A program made the position numbers and the translations under genes. Positions 47,979 through 57,528 of a stretch of 64,000 nt of DNA are shown piece after piece (positions within the stretch are counted from its first letter, which is position 1; every line of letters begins with the position of its first letter). The DNA is taken from assembly GCF_040219335.1 (NCBI RefSeq), contig NZ_JAVJSQ010000029.1, positions 558,001 to 622,000 on the forward strand, written 5' to 3'. A model generated the notes under the pieces. The model saw only the letters and a list, made by a program, of their open reading frames with translations. It did no database searches and was not told where the DNA came from. Origin of the DNA: Gimesia sp. (GTDB lineage Bacteria; Planctomycetota; Planctomycetia; Planctomycetales; Planctomycetaceae).

Positions 47979-49655
47979 ATGATTCAGCAACAACCTCACG
48001 TCTCTGAAGCAGCAGCGCCTGCGGTTGCGCAGGCACTGCTGGATCTGACGACAGACGATTCCCCACGCTCGCTCCCGCTGGAGGAGCGGATGCGGTTGAC
48101 ACGTGAATGCCTCTCCTGCCTGTCAACGGTAGCGCAGGAGTGGGTAGAACTCTCCTGCCAAGCCAAACGGATTCCTGAAGGGAGCCTGGTTCGTGCAGAG
48201 GAGGTGCTGGCGGGACCGGTCTCAGTAGCCCGTTACCTGCAGGTTCTGCTTTTGAGCTTCGAGTCCATCGCACAAAAGGGAGCACCCCCACTGCCGGGAA
48301 CACCGGTAGAGTCGACGACGGGGCTGACACGCGTCCCCGTGTTTCCTGCGTCTGGCATTTATGATTCCCTGGTCTTTTACGGACTGAAAGCGGAGGCCTG
48401 GTTAAATCGTTCTGACGGTAAGCGTGGGCTGTTCGACCTGTCTGTTTTGGAGAATCATGCTCTGCCTTTGACCCTGGTGCTGGGGGCGGGAAATGTTTCC
48501 GCGATTCCTGCGACGGATGTGTTAACGAAGATCCTGCAGGATGGAGAACGGGTTCTACTGAAAATGAATCCGGTCAATGAATATTTACAGTCGGTGTTTG
48601 AGCAGGCCTTTCAACCGTTGATCGCTGCGGGGCTCTTGCGGATTGTCTGTGGTGACAGCAGCACCGGCGCATCACTGGTCGAGCAGCCGGTGTTCGAGCG
48701 AATCCATATTACCGGCTCGACGCAGACGCACGATGCGATCGTCTGGGGCGCGACTGCTGACGAACGCAGTACGCGAAAGGAAGAGAATCAGCCGCGTCTG
48801 CAGGTGCCGATTACCAGTGAACTGGGAAATGTCTCTCCGTGGATTGTGGTTCCTGGCGAGTATTCTGAAAAGCAGCTGCGATTCCAGGCGGAAAATGTGG
48901 TTGCCTCGATTGTGAATAATGCTTCGTTCAACTGCCTGGCCACCAAGCTGATTGTCACTGCGGCTCATTGGAAACAGCGCGACCGTTTTCTGGCACTAGT
49001 TGAAGAACGGCTGTCACGGATACCGCCCCGCTATGCTTATTATCCGGGAGCAGCAGATCGCTGGGCACGCTTTGCCGGTGAGTTGCCTCCTGATGAAGAT
49101 TATCTGCCGTGGAAACTCATGCGCGATGCGGATCCCCGTGAATCGCCTCACCTGTTTCAGGAAGAGTCGTTTGTCTGCGTCTGTGCGGAGACGGCACTCG
49201 GGGGAGATTCAGCGGTTGAGTTTCTGGAACGCGCCGTTTCGTTTGTGAACGAGGAGGTCTGGGGGACACTCTGTGCCACAATCACGGTCCCGGACCGGTT
49301 TCGCAAGCAGCAGGCAGATCAACTGGAGCAGGCGATTGCCCGGTTGAATTATGGTGCGGTTGCGATCAACCACTGGCCGGCATTGAATTATGCGTTCATG
49401 ACAACCCCCTGGGGTGGGGCTCCTGGGGCCGATCTGCGGGATGTCGCCAGCGGGATCGGAAATGTGCACAATACCTACTTCCTGGCCGATGTGGATAAAA
49501 CGGTTCTGTTCGGGCCGCTGACTTTGATCCCGCATCCGGTCTGGTTTGCTTCGCATCCCCAGCCGGAAGCGGTGGGCTGGCGATTGTTTGATTTGTATAC
49601 CCGACCTTCGCTGGGTAGTTTGATGAAGGTCGGGCTCTCTGTGGTGAAGCCTTAG
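47979..49655 (+). CDS. Aldehyde dehydrogenase-family protein
   Basis: 558 residues, longer than usual ALDH (about 480-500) because of about 90 extra N-terminal residues. The catalytic Cys is C319 in NNASFNCLATKL, and the general base is E281 in SELGNVSPW. The NAD-binding strand HITGSTQTHDAIVWG is present. AGGGAG lies just before the start. It oxidises an aldehyde to an acid with NAD(P)+. The beta-helix/cytochrome gene starts 33 nt downstream, so they probably form an operon and may share a substrate. Confidence 0.9.
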   Translation: MIQQQPHVSEAAAPAVAQALLDLTTDDSPRSLPLEERMRLTRECLSCLSTVAQEWVELSCQAKRIPEGSLVRAEEVLAGPVSVARYLQVLLLSFESIAQKGAPPLPGTPVESTTGLTRVPVFPASGIYDSLVFYGLKAEAWLNRSDGKRGLFDLSVLENHALPLTLVLGAGNVSAIPATDVLTKILQDGERVLLKMNPVNEYLQSVFEQAFQPLIAAGLLRIVCGDSSTGASLVEQPVFERIHITGSTQTHDAIVWGATADERSTRKEENQPRLQVPITSELGNVSPWIVVPGEYSEKQLRFQAENVVASIVNNASFNCLATKLIVTAAHWKQRDRFLALVEERLSRIPPRYAYYPGAADRWARFAGELPPDEDYLPWKLMRDADPRESPHLFQEESFVCVCAETALGGDSAVEFLERAVSFVNEEVWGTLCATITVPDRFRKQQADQLEQAIARLNYGAVAINHWPALNYAFMTTPWGGAPGADLRDVASGIGNVHNTYFLADVDKTVLFGPLTLIPHPVWFASHPQPEAVGWRLFDLYTRPSLGSLMKVGLSVVKP

Positions 49656-49688
49656 TTCTATTTTTCTCTTCGATGCAGGTTGATTTCC

Positions 49689-52022
49689 ATGAATATGCTT
49701 TCTCGCCCGGGCACTCGAGTTCACTTCGTTTTGTTGTTGTGTCTGTGGACCGGTCTGGTCTGCCTGACCACTGTCTCTTCCACATATGCGGCCGCGCCGA
49801 GAGAACTGAAGCCGGCCATATACACGTTCAGTCCGGGGCCTGAGTTTCAGTTTGAATTCCAGGAACGACTGATCGAAGCGGTGCCGGGAGATATCCTGGA
49901 ACTGAAAGCGGGGACTTACCATCTACATTCGGGGCTGAACCTGGTGACGGATAATGTCACGATCCGGGGGGCGGGCCAGGATAAGACGATTCTCTCTTTT
50001 AAAAACCAGCGGGACGGGAGTTTTGGTTTACTGGCCAGTGGCGATAACCTGGTGCTGGAAAATTTTGCTGTCGAAGATACGAGCCATAATGCGATCAAAG
50101 TCCTGGGGGCGGAGAACGTAACCTTTCGCGGGGTGCGTACCGAGTGGACCGACGGACCGAAAACAACCAATGGCGCGTATGGCCTCTACCCGGTTCAGTG
50201 CAGGAACGTGTTAATTGAGAACTGTATCGCGATTGGAGCCGCGGATGCGGGGATCTATGTGGGGCAGTCGACTGATGTGGTCGTACGCGGTTCCCGCGCG
50301 GAAGCGAATGTGGCGGGGATTGAAATCGAGAATACGATTAACGCCGACGTATATGACAATGTCGTCACGAACAATACGGGTGGTCTGCTGGTGTTCGATC
50401 TGCCGGGACTGCCTCAGAAGAACGGACGTCATGTGCGGGCGTTTCGGAATCATATTTTCAAGAATAATCTGGCCAACTTCGCCCCGAAAGGGAACATGGT
50501 GGCTTCCGTGCCCGCGGGGTCGGGGGTGCTGATCATGGCGACCGACGAGGTCGAAGTGTTTGAGAATCGGATCGAGGACAATCGCTCCTTCAGCGTGTCA
50601 GTCGTCAGTTTTCTGATCTATGGCAAGAAGCTGAAAGATCCGCATTACGATCCATTTCCGGAGCAGGTTTACATTCACGACAACACGATCAAAGGGGGAG
50701 GCACCGATCCGGACGGCGAACTGGGACTGCTGCTGAAATCGATCGTGGGGACGCCTCTGCCCGCGATTGTCTATGACGGCGTGACAGCTCCCTCTCAACA
50801 GAAGGGGGAGCAGGCAGCGAAAACAAGAAGCCTCACACTGGCTAACAACGGAGAGGTTGGATTTCTGAATATCGATTTCAGTAATCTGACGCCTGCGAAT
50901 ATTGCGACAGGCAAATACCGTCCGAGTGGGGATCTGGCACCGTTTGAAGGCACGCAAGAGTCACTGAAGCCGGTCAAACTCAAGCCACATGGGGCTCCCG
51001 AGCTTTCGCAGAACACTACCTTGAACGTGTATTACGATGCACCCCGCAAACTCTCTGAATTGAAACTGTTCAAGGGAAACGGAGCTGATCAGCAGCCGGC
51101 TGCCGGTGTGATTCCTTATGACTTAATCACGACTTTGTTTACTGATTATACTTCCAAGCACCGGTTCATTCGACTCCCGCCGGGGAAGCAGATCAGTTAT
51201 CAGAAGTCGGGTGTGCTTGAGTTTCCGGTGGGCACGATGCTGATCAAAACGTTTGCCTATCCCAAAGATATGCGCGACCCGCAGGCGGGGGAACGACTGC
51301 TGGAAACGCGAGTCGAATTTCTGGAATCGACCGGCTGGTATGGTTACTCCTATATCTGGAATGATGCGCAGACTGACGCCGAGTTAAGTCTGGGAGGGGG
51401 TGAAGTCGAAGTCGACTGGATTCATGCAGACGGCCAGCCACGTTCGACGCAGCATCTGGTGCCGAATGCAAATCAGTGTCTGAGTTGTCACAGTCATCAC
51501 GATAAGTACGTCCCCATCGGACCAACGGCCGCGAATCTGAACCGGATGTTTGATTATGCTCACGGAACTGAGAATCAGCTGGCCTATCTAAAACGGAATG
51601 ATCTGATCAAGGATTGCCCAGAGCCTGCTGCGATTGAGCGACTGCCGGCTTTTGCTGATGCCCGCTCGGGTAATGTCAACGAGCGGGTGCGGGCATATCT
51701 CTCGGTGAATTGCGGACACTGTCACAGTCCCGGTGGGAACGCACGAACCACGGGGCTTGATCTGCGGTACCTGCAACAGGATCCTGCGAAGATTGGTGTC
51801 TGGAAAACACCTGTGGCGGCAGGACGGGGTTCCGGTGGACGGAGCTACGACATCGTTCCCGGTGCGCCGGAGAAATCGATTCTGATGCATCGTCTGCAGT
51901 CAAACGATCTGGCTGCACGAATGCCCAACATTGGAAACCGGATTGTGCATCAGGAAGCGGTTAAGCTGATTCGGCAGTGGATCAGTGAAATGGAAGCGAC
52001 GAACGACGAAGCTGCGCAGTAG
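49689..52022 (+). CDS. Fusion of parallel beta-helix domain and SO2930/HNE_0200-type dihaem cytochrome c
   Basis: 777 residues from ATG 49689, 9 nt after AGG. A signal peptide (FVLLLCLWTGLVCLTTVSS) is followed by a right-handed beta-helix at about 40-340 (repeats such as NVTIRGAGQDKT, NVLIENCIAIGAADAGIYVG). A linker follows, then the cytochrome part from about 440 with CLSCH (597-601) and CGHCH (675-679). As I recall, these two parts are normally separate adjacent genes (TIGR03805 and TIGR03806). Here they are one open frame. It is secreted and should bind two haems. The aldehyde dehydrogenase upstream suggests an oxidation pathway. Confidence 0.85.
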   Translation: MNMLSRPGTRVHFVLLLCLWTGLVCLTTVSSTYAAAPRELKPAIYTFSPGPEFQFEFQERLIEAVPGDILELKAGTYHLHSGLNLVTDNVTIRGAGQDKTILSFKNQRDGSFGLLASGDNLVLENFAVEDTSHNAIKVLGAENVTFRGVRTEWTDGPKTTNGAYGLYPVQCRNVLIENCIAIGAADAGIYVGQSTDVVVRGSRAEANVAGIEIENTINADVYDNVVTNNTGGLLVFDLPGLPQKNGRHVRAFRNHIFKNNLANFAPKGNMVASVPAGSGVLIMATDEVEVFENRIEDNRSFSVSVVSFLIYGKKLKDPHYDPFPEQVYIHDNTIKGGGTDPDGELGLLLKSIVGTPLPAIVYDGVTAPSQQKGEQAAKTRSLTLANNGEVGFLNIDFSNLTPANIATGKYRPSGDLAPFEGTQESLKPVKLKPHGAPELSQNTTLNVYYDAPRKLSELKLFKGNGADQQPAAGVIPYDLITTLFTDYTSKHRFIRLPPGKQISYQKSGVLEFPVGTMLIKTFAYPKDMRDPQAGERLLETRVEFLESTGWYGYSYIWNDAQTDAELSLGGGEVEVDWIHADGQPRSTQHLVPNANQCLSCHSHHDKYVPIGPTAANLNRMFDYAHGTENQLAYLKRNDLIKDCPEPAAIERLPAFADARSGNVNERVRAYLSVNCGHCHSPGGNARTTGLDLRYLQQDPAKIGVWKTPVAAGRGSGGRSYDIVPGAPEKSILMHRLQSNDLAARMPNIGNRIVHQEAVKLIRQWISEMEATNDEAAQ

Positions 52023-52024
52023 CG

Positions 52025-52046
52025 AAGTGGGTCACATGGCCCGCTT
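52025..52046. terminator. Weak hairpin between convergent genes
   Basis: A nine-base stem (52025-52033 / 52038-52046) with two G-T pairs and an ACAT loop, directly after the beta-helix stop and overlapping the end of the GGDEF-like gene. Confidence 0.35.
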
Positions 52047-52967
52047 GTGTTCGTACGAGTGACTGTCCTGAATGATCAGCTGGTTGCGCCCCTGTTTCTG
52101 AGATTGAGTCAGAGCATGGGCGCCCCGTTCGAGGGCCAGTTCTGCTGAATCGCCGGGTACGCAGGTGATGTAAGCCAGACTGGCAGTGACCACGACTTCC
52201 GGGCTGCTGGAATCCAGGCGGAAGTGGTGATGCCGGATGGCATCGCGGATGAGTTCGGAACAGGCCTGTCCTTCTGAGACTGTCAGTCCCGGAAAGAGGA
52301 TCGCCAGGGTATCTGATTTCCAGACGCAGATCACATCCTCGTCCCGGATTTTATGCAGGACCAGTCGGGAGAGTGTCTTCATGAATTTGGCAGGAGCCAT
52401 CAGGCCGAAACGGTCTTTGAGCTGTTCGTGTTGATTCATCTGTACCAGCAGCAGGCCGCTGTTTTGTTCGGTTTCCGTTCCCGCGAGCAGCATCATTTCC
52501 AGGTTCGCTTCGAAGGCGGACGCGTCCGGAAGCTTGATGTGAGTCTGTTCGGGCAGGAGTGACCATTGCATCGCAGGAAATTCCTGCAGCTTTTTCTTGT
52601 CTGTTTTGGGAGACGCTGATTCTGCTGCCGGATCGGGTGTTTTGCGTTCGACGAGGCGACCGATCAGGTCGAGCAGTCTGGAACGCTTCTGGTTCAGTTC
52701 GGCAGACTGTTCGCGAGTCAGGATGGGACCTGGATATTTCTCAAGCAGGGCACAGGCTGCGTAGGCGGTTTCCAAAGACTTTTGTACGTGCTGGTAGCAG
52801 TTCTGAAGATGTTTTTTCGCGCGACGGAAGTCGCGGTCGGTGCTGCCTTTGCCCAGCAGATAGCCGGCGACGAAACCCAGACTGACGGCAATCAATAGAC
52901 CGACGCCGAAGCAAATCAGGATATCTGACGACAGAGAGAACAGGCTGGCTAAAGGGATTGCGGTCAT
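52032..52967 (-). CDS. Membrane-anchored protein with degenerate GGDEF domain
   Basis: 311 residues. One N-terminal membrane helix (about 15-40), then a helical region, then a GGDEF-like fold at about 150-305. The signature position reads VWKSDTLAILFPG, so the GGDEF motif needed for GTP binding and c-di-GMP synthesis is missing, while the C-terminal ALTQSQKQGRNQLII matches active relatives. It is most likely a non-catalytic receptor or scaffold. A full c-di-GMP inhibitory RxxD site is not evident. No partner gene adjoins it. Confidence 0.7.
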   Translation of the reverse strand: MTAIPLASLFSLSSDILICFGVGLLIAVSLGFVAGYLLGKGSTDRDFRRAKKHLQNCYQHVQKSLETAYAACALLEKYPGPILTREQSAELNQKRSRLLDLIGRLVERKTPDPAAESASPKTDKKKLQEFPAMQWSLLPEQTHIKLPDASAFEANLEMMLLAGTETEQNSGLLLVQMNQHEQLKDRFGLMAPAKFMKTLSRLVLHKIRDEDVICVWKSDTLAILFPGLTVSEGQACSELIRDAIRHHHFRLDSSSPEVVVTASLAYITCVPGDSAELALERGAHALTQSQKQGRNQLIIQDSHSYEHKRAM

Positions 52968-53211
52968 GCTTCACTTCTTGATCAGGAAGGAAAACAGAGT
53001 TTCAAAGGATGAGAATCAACGTACTCACGCGTGCGGCGAACCGGCCCGGTTGATCGTCGTACATCTGAAGCTTACCGCGCAGAATGGAGGGATGTTGCCG
53101 ACAAAGCTTACCCGATCCGAAATCCCGCGGTGGGGTGGCGCGGGTTGTGCCGGTTATCGGGCGATTCGTGCAGCGGGAGCTGGAATAACGACGCTCCCGT
53201 TCTCCGCGATA

Positions 53212-54618
53212 CTATTTGATTTCGCTGTTTTCTTCAGCGGGGCCTGCCTGTCGGGGGGCCGCCTGGGGATCGAAGAACTGGAGGCTCAGGACGATATCCG
53301 CATCCCGGTCTTTGAGTTCTCCCAGCAGTTTCTGATCGACGGTGAAGACGAATGAAATCTGACGTCCCGAGGGATCTGCACAGAGGTAGTAGATCCAGTG
53401 CACAGGGACGTTATTGGCTTTACCGGCGACTGTGACACGATGAATGTAGCGACCATCGTCGGTCTTCAGGTTTTCTGCTTTGAGGATTTCGATCAGTTTA
53501 TCGCCCAGCGAAGTGCGGATGTCCTGATGGAACTGTTGCTCCGAAGTATGTTCGCCTGCTTTGACGGACGGGATCTTGGAGATGTTGGCCTGTGCGATCA
53601 GGCTGCCTTTGTCGAGCAGTCGCAGAACGGCGACCTGTCCGGTCTGGTGAAACACGTACCAGTCGCGGGGGAGCAGCAGTCGTACGTTCCAGGGCGTTTC
53701 AAAACTCAGGTATTTGGATTCGGGACTGGTTTCCAGAGGAATCGAGGCCACGACTTCTTCGGTGAGTTCTCCCGGACTGGCCGCCAGGCTGCGGTCCCAG
53801 TTGACGTTCGCGGTGACTTTCATACCCGGGCTGACGGAACCAACCGAGCGTTTTTCCGTCTGTTCCAGTTCCAGATGGCTGATGAATTTTTCGTCAGTGC
53901 GGAACTGCAATTTTCCTTTCACGTCTATCTCAGTCTGGGCACCTACGGTCGCCCCTTCGATCTTGCCTTTGAAGGTGATCGTGGCGATATCGTCGGCGAC
54001 GGAATCGAGCTGGCAGGTGAGTTCTGATTTCAAGACGGCTTCCAGCCCGGTCAGTGACTGCAGAACCCAGCGATCGGGAGTCCAGACTTCACCGACTTCC
54101 ACTTCCGACTGAGGCAGCAGGGCGAGGACGGGCAGGGAGTCGCCGGGGGAATTGAGCAGTTCCACTTCTGAGGGGAGCAGGTTGCTGTTCGGTGAATGCA
54201 GGGAGAGGCCTTCGGTTTGTCCCTCAGCGACAATCAGGCGATGCCGATCGCTGCCGCGGGCGAAGGTTTTCTGTCCCTGAACGTCGATGGTGGCTGTCGC
54301 GGTTTCGTAGAAGCGAACCGAGCGGAAGGCTTCGGCATCCCGACCGGTGCCGGGTAGACGTTGTTCGAGGTATTCGAGCTTTCCATCCACATCCAGTTCG
54401 AGTGAACGGGCCTTGGCAGCGTTGACTGCGGTTTCCAGCTGACCTTTGACTTTGATCGTGGAGTTGACTTTGAAGGTCCGCGGAGTCTGGGCTGGCTCCT
54501 GGAGCTCATAGGTTTCCGCTGAGAGCATCTGGGCCGAGAACAGCAGGCAGGCTGTTGTCAGACCGAGGCAGAAGAACTTCACGATGGATGAGGGCAGGGC
54601 TGCATTCAATGACGACAT
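53212..54618 (-). CDS. Secreted protein of unknown function
   Basis: 468 residues from ATG 54618, with GGAG 8 nt upstream. A signal peptide (FFCLGLTTACLLFSAQMLSAE) is followed by beta-rich sequence throughout, with repeated KVKGQL / VDGKLEYLE / IDVKGKLQF strands. The C-terminal third (SFETPWNVRLLLPRDWYVF) resembles stress-type lipoprotein domains only in a general way. I do not recognise a family. It lies 57 nt downstream of dxs on the same strand and may be the last gene of that transcript. The name and function are open. Confidence 0.7.
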   Translation of the reverse strand: MSSLNAALPSSIVKFFCLGLTTACLLFSAQMLSAETYELQEPAQTPRTFKVNSTIKVKGQLETAVNAAKARSLELDVDGKLEYLEQRLPGTGRDAEAFRSVRFYETATATIDVQGQKTFARGSDRHRLIVAEGQTEGLSLHSPNSNLLPSEVELLNSPGDSLPVLALLPQSEVEVGEVWTPDRWVLQSLTGLEAVLKSELTCQLDSVADDIATITFKGKIEGATVGAQTEIDVKGKLQFRTDEKFISHLELEQTEKRSVGSVSPGMKVTANVNWDRSLAASPGELTEEVVASIPLETSPESKYLSFETPWNVRLLLPRDWYVFHQTGQVAVLRLLDKGSLIAQANISKIPSVKAGEHTSEQQFHQDIRTSLGDKLIEILKAENLKTDDGRYIHRVTVAGKANNVPVHWIYYLCADPSGRQISFVFTVDQKLLGELKDRDADIVLSLQFFDPQAAPRQAGPAEENSEIK

Positions 54619-54675
54619 GCGGAAGGCTCCGTAAATCAAGCGTCCATACTGATTGGAGAAGGAAAGCCGATTTGT

Positions 54676-56589
54676 TTACTCGTTGATCAATAATCTGGAC
54701 TGCTGAGCCATCTCACGCGCTGCGGCAGAAATGCCTGCCACATCCAGTCCCAAATCGGCCAGGAGTTCCCCACGATGACCGTGTTCGATAAATCGATCGG
54801 GAATACCCATGCGTCTGAGGTGCTGCGTGTTGATGCCGGCTTCGTTAGCCGATTCCAGCACAGCGGATCCAAAACCGCCACAGAGTGTACCTTCTTCAAC
54901 GGTAATCACAAAGCCCGATTCCTGCAGGGCCTGATGGATGACCTCGGTATCCAGGGGTTTGGCGAAGCGGGCGTTGATCACACCGACATCGAGCCCCTCT
55001 TCCCGCAGTTGTTCGGCGGCGCGAACACAGTCGGTAAACAGGGATCCGAAGGCAACAAGCATGCCATCTTTGCCCCAGACATAGACTTCGGACTTGCCCA
55101 GTTCGACAGAGGCAACCTGACGTTCCACCGCATCAGCGGCTGCTTTGGGGTAGCGAATGGCTGTCGGGCCATCAAAGGTCAGCGAGAATTCCAGCATATG
55201 TTCGACGTCCTGGGCATCCCCGGGGGACATCAGCACCATGTTGGGGAAGCACCGCATGTAGGAGTTGTCGAAGGCACCATGGTGGGTCGGACCATCTTCG
55301 CCGGCAATCCCGGCGCGGTCCAGACAGAAGGTGACGGGCAGATTCTGCAGGGCCACTTCCTGGAAGATGTGGTCGAAGCTCCGCTGCAGGAAGGTGCTGT
55401 AGATATCGACGATCGGTCGCAGACCGGCTTTGGCCATCCCGCCGGCGAATGCGACCGCGTGAGCTTCACAAATGCCGGTATCGAAGAAGCGATCGGGGAA
55501 GGCGTCACGAATTTTGCCCAGTTTATTACCGGCACACATGGCTGCGGTGAGCACAACAACGCGTTCGTTGTCGGTCATGGCCTGGAGGATCGAATTGCTG
55601 ACGACGTCGGTATAAGCCTTGGATTTAGCAGCCCCCGGCTTTTCGATGGGAACGATTTCGTTGTCTTCATTCCGCTGAAACGGAGCTGGGGCGTGGAAGG
55701 AGACCGGATCGTTGGTGGCCGGTTCGAAGCCATGTCCTTTTTCCGTCAGTACGTGCAGCAGAACCGGGCCTTTGATGTTCTTGATCATCTGCAGGTAACC
55801 GGACAGTGATTCAATATCGTGTCCGTCTACCGGGCCGATGTAGCGGAAGCCCATTTCCTCGAAGAGCATCCCGCCGTGCAGGAAGCCTTTGACGGCTTCT
55901 TTGAAGCTGCCCAGTGTGTTTTCCATCGACTCGCCGACGACGGGCAGCTTATTCAGCAGCCAGGAGACATCGCGCTTCAGACCGTTGTAGAAGGGAGCGA
56001 CACGTGCTTTATCCAGGTACTTTGCGAGTCCGCCGACACGGGGGCAGATTCCCATTTTATTGTCGTTCAGGATGACGAGGACATCCTGGTTGAGGCCGGC
56101 GGCGTTGTTCATCGCTTCGAAGACGACGCCCGAGGGGAGTGCGCCATCGCCGATGACGGCCACCGATTTGCGTCCCGGTTCTCCAGCGAGATCGTCGCCT
56201 GCTTTGAGGCCCATGACGGTCGAGACACTCGCGCCGGCATGCCCGGTCATGAAGAGGTCGTAGTCACTCTCTTCCGGGTTGGGGTAGCCCATCAGGCCCC
56301 CTTTGCGGCGGATGCTGGAGATCTCTTCGTAGCGGCCGGTGATCAGTTTGTGTGGGTAGATTTGATGCCCGGTGTCCCAGATGAGACGATCCTTGCGGAA
56401 GTCGTACGCAAGGTGCAGGGCAATACAGAGTTCAACAACTCCCAGGTTACTGGCAAAGTGAGCCGACCGGTCTTCCACCACGGTACACAAAACTTCACGT
56501 ATTTCATCTGCCAGTGTTTCGAGTTCAGACCCGGAAAGCGTTCTCAAATCCACGGGGGATTTGATCCGGGGAAGAATTTCGATTTTCAT
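54676..56589 (-). CDS. dxs: 1-deoxy-D-xylulose-5-phosphate synthase
   Basis: 637 residues from ATG 56589. That start is fixed by the TGATG overlap with the ispA stop. The TPP-binding motif GDGALPSGVVFEAMNNAAG...N is present, as are the DXS marks DTGHQIYPHKLITGR and AGEDGPTHHGAFD. DXS condenses pyruvate and glyceraldehyde-3-phosphate, the first step of the MEP isoprenoid pathway. Co-translation with the prenyl synthase supplies both ends of the pathway together. Confidence 0.96.
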   Translation of the reverse strand: MKIEILPRIKSPVDLRTLSGSELETLADEIREVLCTVVEDRSAHFASNLGVVELCIALHLAYDFRKDRLIWDTGHQIYPHKLITGRYEEISSIRRKGGLMGYPNPEESDYDLFMTGHAGASVSTVMGLKAGDDLAGEPGRKSVAVIGDGALPSGVVFEAMNNAAGLNQDVLVILNDNKMGICPRVGGLAKYLDKARVAPFYNGLKRDVSWLLNKLPVVGESMENTLGSFKEAVKGFLHGGMLFEEMGFRYIGPVDGHDIESLSGYLQMIKNIKGPVLLHVLTEKGHGFEPATNDPVSFHAPAPFQRNEDNEIVPIEKPGAAKSKAYTDVVSNSILQAMTDNERVVVLTAAMCAGNKLGKIRDAFPDRFFDTGICEAHAVAFAGGMAKAGLRPIVDIYSTFLQRSFDHIFQEVALQNLPVTFCLDRAGIAGEDGPTHHGAFDNSYMRCFPNMVLMSPGDAQDVEHMLEFSLTFDGPTAIRYPKAAADAVERQVASVELGKSEVYVWGKDGMLVAFGSLFTDCVRAAEQLREEGLDVGVINARFAKPLDTEVIHQALQESGFVITVEEGTLCGGFGSAVLESANEAGINTQHLRRMGIPDRFIEHGHRGELLADLGLDVAGISAAAREMAQQSRLLINE

Positions 56590-57482
56590 CAGTGATCTCG
56601 TTCTAATATAAAGTGGGCCAGTTCTTCCAATCTTTGGCCGTGGCTCCCAAGTGGGGCGATCGAGAGGCACGCTTCCTCAACTAAATTTTGGGCGCGTTGG
56701 CGACTATCTTCAACGCCAATCAGCGAGGGGTAAGTTAATTTACCGTGATCGGCGTCTTTTCGCACGCCTTTTCCCATTTTTTCTTCATCACCTGTTAAAT
56801 CAAGCAGGTCGTCAGTTATTTGGAATGCCAATCCTATGCAAGTCCCGTATCTCTCCAGGTTTCGCAGCAGTTCGGGGTCGGCGCCTCCGATGCGGGCCCC
56901 CATGGTGAGGGCACTGCAGATCAGTCGACCGGTTTTGCGACGATGGATGGCTTCCAGCTGTTCGAGTGTGGCTTCTGTCAGGTGTTCGGACTCGAGATCC
57001 GCGACCTGTCCACCGACCATGCCGACTGCACCGGCGGCATTGGCCAGGTCGACACAACAGTCTGCTGCAATTGACTTTACTTCGATTTCTCTGGCCAGCA
57101 GTTCAAACGCCCGCGTGAGCAGGGCATCGCCGGCGAGAATCGCGTTGGCTTCTCCGAACTTGATATGACTGGTGGGCATGCCCCGACGGAGTGCGTCATC
57201 ATCCATGGCGGGGAGGTCGTCATGGATCAGCGAATAGGTGTGCACCATCTCGATCGCACAGGCAGCGGGTAGGGCGGATTCCGGATCTCCACCGCAGGCT
57301 TCACAGCTGAGCAGTACGAGGATGGGACGGAGCCGTTTTCCCCCGGCAGAGAGGCTGTAAGACATTGCCTCTTTGAGAATGGGTGGGCAGTCGGTTGAGG
57401 GATCCAGGGCCGCGTCCAGACGCTGGTTGACCTGTTCCTGCAGACTGCTCCACATGGCTTTGAAGGACGGGGGCTGACTCAT
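56589..57482 (-). CDS. ispA: Polyprenyl (farnesyl/geranylgeranyl) diphosphate synthase
   Basis: 297 residues from ATG 57482; an earlier in-frame ATG at 57593 would run into the upstream gene. The first aspartate-rich motif is DDLPAMD (88-94), and the second is in the QITDDLLD segment. GGKRLRP near residue 46 binds isopentenyl diphosphate. The bulky residues before the first motif (TYSLIHDD) are compatible with C15 or C20 products, so chain length is uncertain. The gene is translationally coupled to dxs. Confidence 0.92.
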   Translation of the reverse strand: MSQPPSFKAMWSSLQEQVNQRLDAALDPSTDCPPILKEAMSYSLSAGGKRLRPILVLLSCEACGGDPESALPAACAIEMVHTYSLIHDDLPAMDDDALRRGMPTSHIKFGEANAILAGDALLTRAFELLAREIEVKSIAADCCVDLANAAGAVGMVGGQVADLESEHLTEATLEQLEAIHRRKTGRLICSALTMGARIGGADPELLRNLERYGTCIGLAFQITDDLLDLTGDEEKMGKGVRKDADHGKLTYPSLIGVEDSRQRAQNLVEEACLSIAPLGSHGQRLEELAHFILERDH

Positions 57483-57528
57483 AACGTTACGTTCTTTGAA
57501 TTGGCTTTGTGTTGAAGAGAGGGCCTGT

